Translations under genes and position numbers: made by a program
The notes under the pieces: generated by a model
Databases searched by the model: none
Told to the model about the DNA's origin: nothing
What the model saw: the letters and a program-made list of their open reading frames with translations, nothing else
Shown: positions 60,028 through 64,000 of the stretch, piece by piece
Numbering within the stretch: position 1 is the stretch's first letter
How the letters are laid out: the number at the start of each line of letters is the position of its first letter
Assembly (NCBI GenBank): GCA_014529385.2
Contig: CM043953.1
Coordinates: forward strand, 113,953,049 to 114,017,048
Length of the DNA: 64,000 nt
Origin: Adiantum capillus-veneris
Taxonomy: Eukaryota; Streptophyta; Polypodiopsida; Polypodiales; Pteridaceae
Reading direction: 5' to 3'

Positions 60028-63000
60028 ATGAAAGCTGCAAAGAAGGCCAAGAAGAGGGTATCCCAAAAGAAGAAGCTACAAGAGCTGCTACCCTACCAAC
60101 TGGACCCAAGTTCAGTAAAGACGGCCAAGGCAATATATTTGTCTAGAGAACAGCTTGAGGAAAACAATACAGTAGTTTTCACAGGTAGGTTTAAGAGTGA
60201 AGAAGGACACCAAGTAGAGCTGCAGATGCTACCGAAAGAGATCTATGATGTCGCGGCAAAGCTAGACACAAAAGAAGCCAGCAGAAGGTTGGGCCTCAGG
60301 GACTTCTACGACCAGGAACCATGTGGTGTAGATTTCCAGAAAGCCTATGAGCTCCTGTCTACAATTAAATAGGATGGATCAGCCCAAATCACTCACCAAC
60401 AAGGGTAGAAAGTAGAACTGGTGATCACGAAAGAAATTGTGGCCGAGGCACTGAAGTTGCGACAGAAGGGATGACAATGAGGGCCCGTGACAAGAAGACA
60501 GCAGGCACCTTCACCAAGGAGACTGCTGTGGAAACCTTTGCCAACCTCATCCAAAAGCAAGTGGAAGAACCAGCATGGTTGTATCATCAACACTTCCATT
60601 TTCTAGCAAAGAGACCGCCAAGATACACCACACCAAATCATGCAGTTGCAACTACATTCACCCAAGTGTTGAAGTTGACAAACAGGCAACCAATTGATCA
60701 CGCTCAGTATGTGCTGACAATGCTAAAGGGCACCAAGAAAGAGGGTAAGATCACCTATATGGGTGCACCTGAAGTATTGACAAGAATAGCATACCATGCT
60801 ATTGGCATGGCAGACAATTTACCGCCAGTCCTAGATCAGAACACATGGATTGTATTTGCACAACCTTCTCCAAGAACCACCCACTTGTCAAAGGGGGTTT
60901 ATAAATTTGATGAAGAATCTGCTGAAAGCAGTGAGAGCTCAGACAATGAAGAGAGGAGAGCCAGAGTAGAAGAGATCAAGAAAAAAGCAGTGGCTGCACA
61001 CCAAGAGAAACCTCAACAGAAGAAGGCAAGGTTTGAAAGAAGAAACAAACTTACAAAAGAAGCCGCCAAGCTGTAGGTGAGGACCCGGCAAGGTGGGTTC
61101 CAAAAGATATAAGAGGACCCCAAACCAAGAATCTTGCCAGGAGAGAACCAGAAGATCCCAAGGATTCTCTTGAATGGATGTACACATAAGTAGAAGCCTT
61201 AAAGCTAAAAGAAGCTCAAGAAGTTGAAAGAAAAGCAAAGGAAGATGCGGCGGAGCAGCAGAGACAAGCTAAAGCGGCCCAACAAAGTGAAGCCCAACAT
61301 GAACAGGGTGAGATGTCTCCCAGACCATAATCACCATATACGAAATAGGAACACCAACCGATGCCAAGCCCTCCACCTTCACCAACCATTAGATCCAATG
61401 AGGGCAAGGAAGCCAAAGAAAAGGAGCTGAACCACAGGAAGCAGCAGCCAGTTTTGAGCAACCAAGGACAGCTGAACAAAGAAAGGCCACACCTTCTACA
61501 ACCACCCAACAGGAAATGGTTGAGGCATCCATGAAGCCTCAAGAAGACAAAGCAGCCGAGACAACTGCACAGCCTCAAGGAGAGGTAGAACCCCCGCCAC
61601 AACCACAAGCCACCGCAGAACCACCCAAAGAGCTACAAGCTAAAACATCCACACAGCCTATAGAGCCTGAAGATTGGCAGACAAATAATGAAGTCATTCT
61701 ACAAAGTAAACAAATATGCCAAGCAGATGCAGGCGATGACCAAAAAAATGCGAGAAGCAGCACTTAGCCGCAGTGCTAAAGCAAGGGAGTTGGAGATGGT
61801 CATCGATGCTCTACAAGGAGAGCTAGAGGACAAAATGAATGTCATCTCAGATCTACAGAGACAAATCCAAGAGCTGAGAGTTGAAGATGAACAACACCAG
61901 CTAGCCAAAGCAACGCAACGAAAAGAAATGGAGGAGCTAGGCGAACTTCTCACCAAGTTAACAGATGCCTGCAAGATCAAAGACCAACATCTAATAGAGG
62001 TACAAATGAGCTCTTAACCACAACTCTGTCAGTACAGAAGGTCCAAGTGCAGCTCGACCTAGCATTCAGAGCAAAGGATCAATGATCTTGTATCATTTTT
62101 GCGACAGATAAGGGAAACCCCCGCAGTTGCCTCGATCAAAGGTATAGATGAAGTATATAAGGCATTGGAAAGAAGAATAAGGATCTTGAGCTCGAGCTAA
62201 AGCTAAAGCTAGAGCAATCACAGAGAAGAGACCTTGCACTGATGCGGGTACAACAAGAAGAGCAATTGCTCAAGGAAATAGTAGAGCTCAAGTGAGTCAA
62301 TCAGTTGCTGCGAGAGGGACAACCAGAGACACAAGAAGAAGCTGGAACCTCAGAGCAACCAAAAGTTGAAATTCCATCAGTCTCTTTTGTTGAGATGGAA
62401 ACACAGCCGACAAAAGGGCTAGGAGGAGAAGAAGAGTTTCAGGCACCACTTAATAGATGTTGAGCAAGTGCCCATGGTCCAGCTGTCCAAAGCTGAAGAA
62501 TATGCACTTAAGGAACGGGTTTCCCAAGAGATAGATGCCGAATGGAAAGCAGCGATGGATTGGGAGTTGAGGGTTCTCCATTCAGTCAATGTCACTCAAC
62601 TCACTCCCAATCAAACCAATGCACAATGGAATCAACAATCATTGTCATATCCCTTGATCAAGGTAGAGCTTTTACAGGTCAAAGAAAGACTATATAAAGA
62701 CATGCAGGTAGAAGGCGCAAAAGTAGTCCACCCCAAGTGGAGAAAGAGCTGGCTGAACAAGAATCCACGATTTTCTATTCACAAGAGCACCTGCTGCCCT
62801 TCAGAAAGACCGAACCTTTTGTCCTGTACCACGGGTAAGGACATGTAGGTTGCTTCATAAGAAGCAGCCTACATGGCTCAACTATCCAAGATTGCTATCT
62901 CTACAGCATGGATCGGCAACAGAGGAGCACATGGTGAAAACCCTAACGTGTGCCATGACATTCTTCAAGAGCCTTCTTGACCTGTCATGTGCCATGCTCT

Positions 63001-63404
63001 ACAAAATTTGCCGAATGCTGCTCACATGCATTGAAGCCTTTCACGAGCCAGAGCAAGCAGGGGCACCATGGATGTCATTCCGCGAAGGCAATAAGGGCCT
63101 CTTCTACGACCTAAGCCGCCAGCCTTTCGAAGAGGTCCTTTACAGCTTCTATGCCCGATGCATGTTTTTGCCCTCAAGCAATATGTTGGCATTTGAGGAA
63201 GCATTTTATACAAGGTTCTTCACTTGGCAAATGAAGATATTTGGGCCAGTGATAAGCAACCTAACCTCCAAATTTGTTGGCTACTCAGTCATTGAGCTCA
63301 AAAACAGGGTCACCATGCAATTATTGCAGGTTCCCAACAAAAAAAGAAGATTCAGATATGAGAAGGCACTCCACACACTTAAAGACCGCCTCGCCAGCCG
63401 TTAA
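60028..63404 (+). pseudogene. Giant-2 extra ORF region: multi-domain protein, decayed
   Basis: Several plus-strand frames follow one another as if from a single protein of about 1100 residues. N-terminal part (60028-60372): Lys-rich start, then a folded-looking domain. 60471-61076: a helical domain (A-W-L-Y-H-Q-H-F-H-F, then R-I-A-Y-H-A-I-G-M) with an acidic Ser/Glu tail. 61224-61680: Gln/Glu/Pro-rich linker. 61688-62340: heptad-like coiled coil. 62468-62848 and 62850-63404: a C-terminal region with F-F-K-S-L-L-D-L and W-M-S-F-R-E-G. I do not recognise a named family; similar ORFs seem common in fern genomes. It sits in the position of a third retroelement ORF. No signal peptide was seen. Confidence 0.55.
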
Positions 63405-63453
63405 CCCGAAGATTACTTCAGCCCATAAAGCTGTGTCAAGGGACGACACAGGC

Positions 63454-63467
63454 GAGGAGGGGGGAAA
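63454..63467 (+). other. Giant-2 3' polypurine tract
   Basis: GAGGAGGGGGGAAA lies directly before the TGTTAG start of the 3' LTR. Confidence 0.85.
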
Positions 63468-64000
63468 TGTTAGCAACAAGCTAACTCGGATACCATTTTT
63501 CGGAGCTTTCTTTGTAAAAATATTTATTATTTTGATGAATCGAGAATATTATAACTCCTACTTTCCAGATAAACTTTGTAATCGATGAGACGGGGCTACA
63601 AGCTTCTAGGTTGTATCAACCTGTCCATAGTTAGAGCTCCCAGATTATTAGTTTTGACCACCAAAAACCTTGGCTAAGGTATAGAAGCCAGTTTTTGTAA
63701 GTTTTTTACAAGTTTTTGGATAATAGAAACACAGCGTGAGCCAATGGCGCTCACTTCTCTCCTTCTCGTGCTTCCTACTCCCTCCCCGGTTGTCACGTTG
63801 CGGCCGTGTCTGTTGCGTTGCAACTGCAGGTAAGAGCTCTACGCATTGGCATAAGCATTTCACGCTATTTCCTACCTTTTGGCGTTGCAGACCTATGACC
63901 TAATTTCATCATAAGTAATAATTTACACTTTAAAATCAAAAAGTAAGTATAGGTGGGGTATTGGGGCATCATTGCTAAGCATTTAGATGCATTCTGGGTC
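63468..64000 (+). repeat. Giant-2 3' LTR, first 533 bp
   Basis: Matches the beginning of the 5' LTR from its first base and runs off the window. The missing end and target duplication should lie about 375 bp further on. Confidence 0.93.

Larger units (their letters stand above)
46979..64000 (+). mobile_element. Giant-2: very large Ty3/gypsy retrotransposon, right end outside window
   Basis: LTRs start TGTTAG at 46979 and 63468, with a primer site after the first and a purine tract before the second. The internal region is 15.6 kb; with two 0.9-kb LTRs the full element would be about 17.4 kb. It shares with Giant-1 the M-x-L-R-S-G-R gag start, the protease context, the tRNA-Asp-type primer site and a post-integrase protease-like domain. 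It adds about 3.4 kb of extra ORFs. The pol is damaged: RNase H is deleted, the RT Asp pair is Ile-Asp, and the integrase Glu is Lys. Confidence 0.93.

Noticed and set aside
62850-63404. Retroviral-type envelope gene in Giant-2
   Set aside because: There is no signal peptide, no furin-like site and no clear transmembrane anchor; the region is coiled-coil and helical instead.

Overview
The window looks like nuclear DNA from a large land-plant genome, most likely a fern or other seed-free plant. It carries plant-type Ty1/copia and Ty3/gypsy retroelements, a primer-binding site that fits plant tRNA-Asp, and a broken PPR gene in the style of seed-free plants. The assignment rests on sequence style only. 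I see no intact host gene, no rRNA or tRNA gene and no CRISPR array. Almost everything is mobile DNA, much of it nested.

Layout. (1) 1-3133, minus strand: the 5' two thirds of a decayed copia element (copia-A), running off the left edge. (2) A second minus-strand copia element (copia-B) is split into three pieces: 46410-45566 (gag N-terminus), 22733-19813 (zinc knuckle, protease, integrase, most of RT) and 5827-5157 (end of RT, RNase H). The two gaps are two insertions. (3) 5828-19812, plus strand, is a complete 14.0-kb Ty3/gypsy element (Giant-1) with two LTRs and a perfect 5-bp target duplication (GTGAG). It sits in the copia-B RT, and removing it restores the reading frame. (4) 22738-45554 is an apparent DNA transposon in the copia-B gag. 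It has a spliced transposase-like gene (minus strand, 44922-40926), a RING-like ORF, a decayed FCP1/NIF-phosphatase-like gene, and three large arrays of the palindrome TATGCTAATTAGCATA. (5) 24498-35338, minus strand, is a Ty3/gypsy element (gypsy-C) with 2.6-kb LTRs, inserted in one of those arrays. Its 5' LTR holds a solo LTR of the Giant-1 family (33250-33834, duplication TGGTT). (6) 46494-46978 is a PPR pseudogene, cut by (7) 46979 to beyond 64000, plus strand, a very large Ty3/gypsy element (Giant-2, at least 17 kb) of the same broad lineage as Giant-1, with an extra coding region of about 3.4 kb between pol and the 3' LTR.

How the parts relate. Copia-B is the oldest layer. The DNA transposon and Giant-1 landed in it, gypsy-C landed in the DNA transposon, and a Giant-1 relative landed in gypsy-C and then collapsed to a solo LTR. 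All polyproteins carry stops, frameshifts or lost catalytic residues, so the copies look non-autonomous.

The two candidates for undescribed biology are the palindrome-array DNA transposon and the Giant lineage. Both Giant elements encode a second retropepsin-like domain (D-T-G-A) after the integrase, followed by a tail with repeated Trp-basic motifs. No database search was possible; family names come from motifs read directly and from general knowledge.
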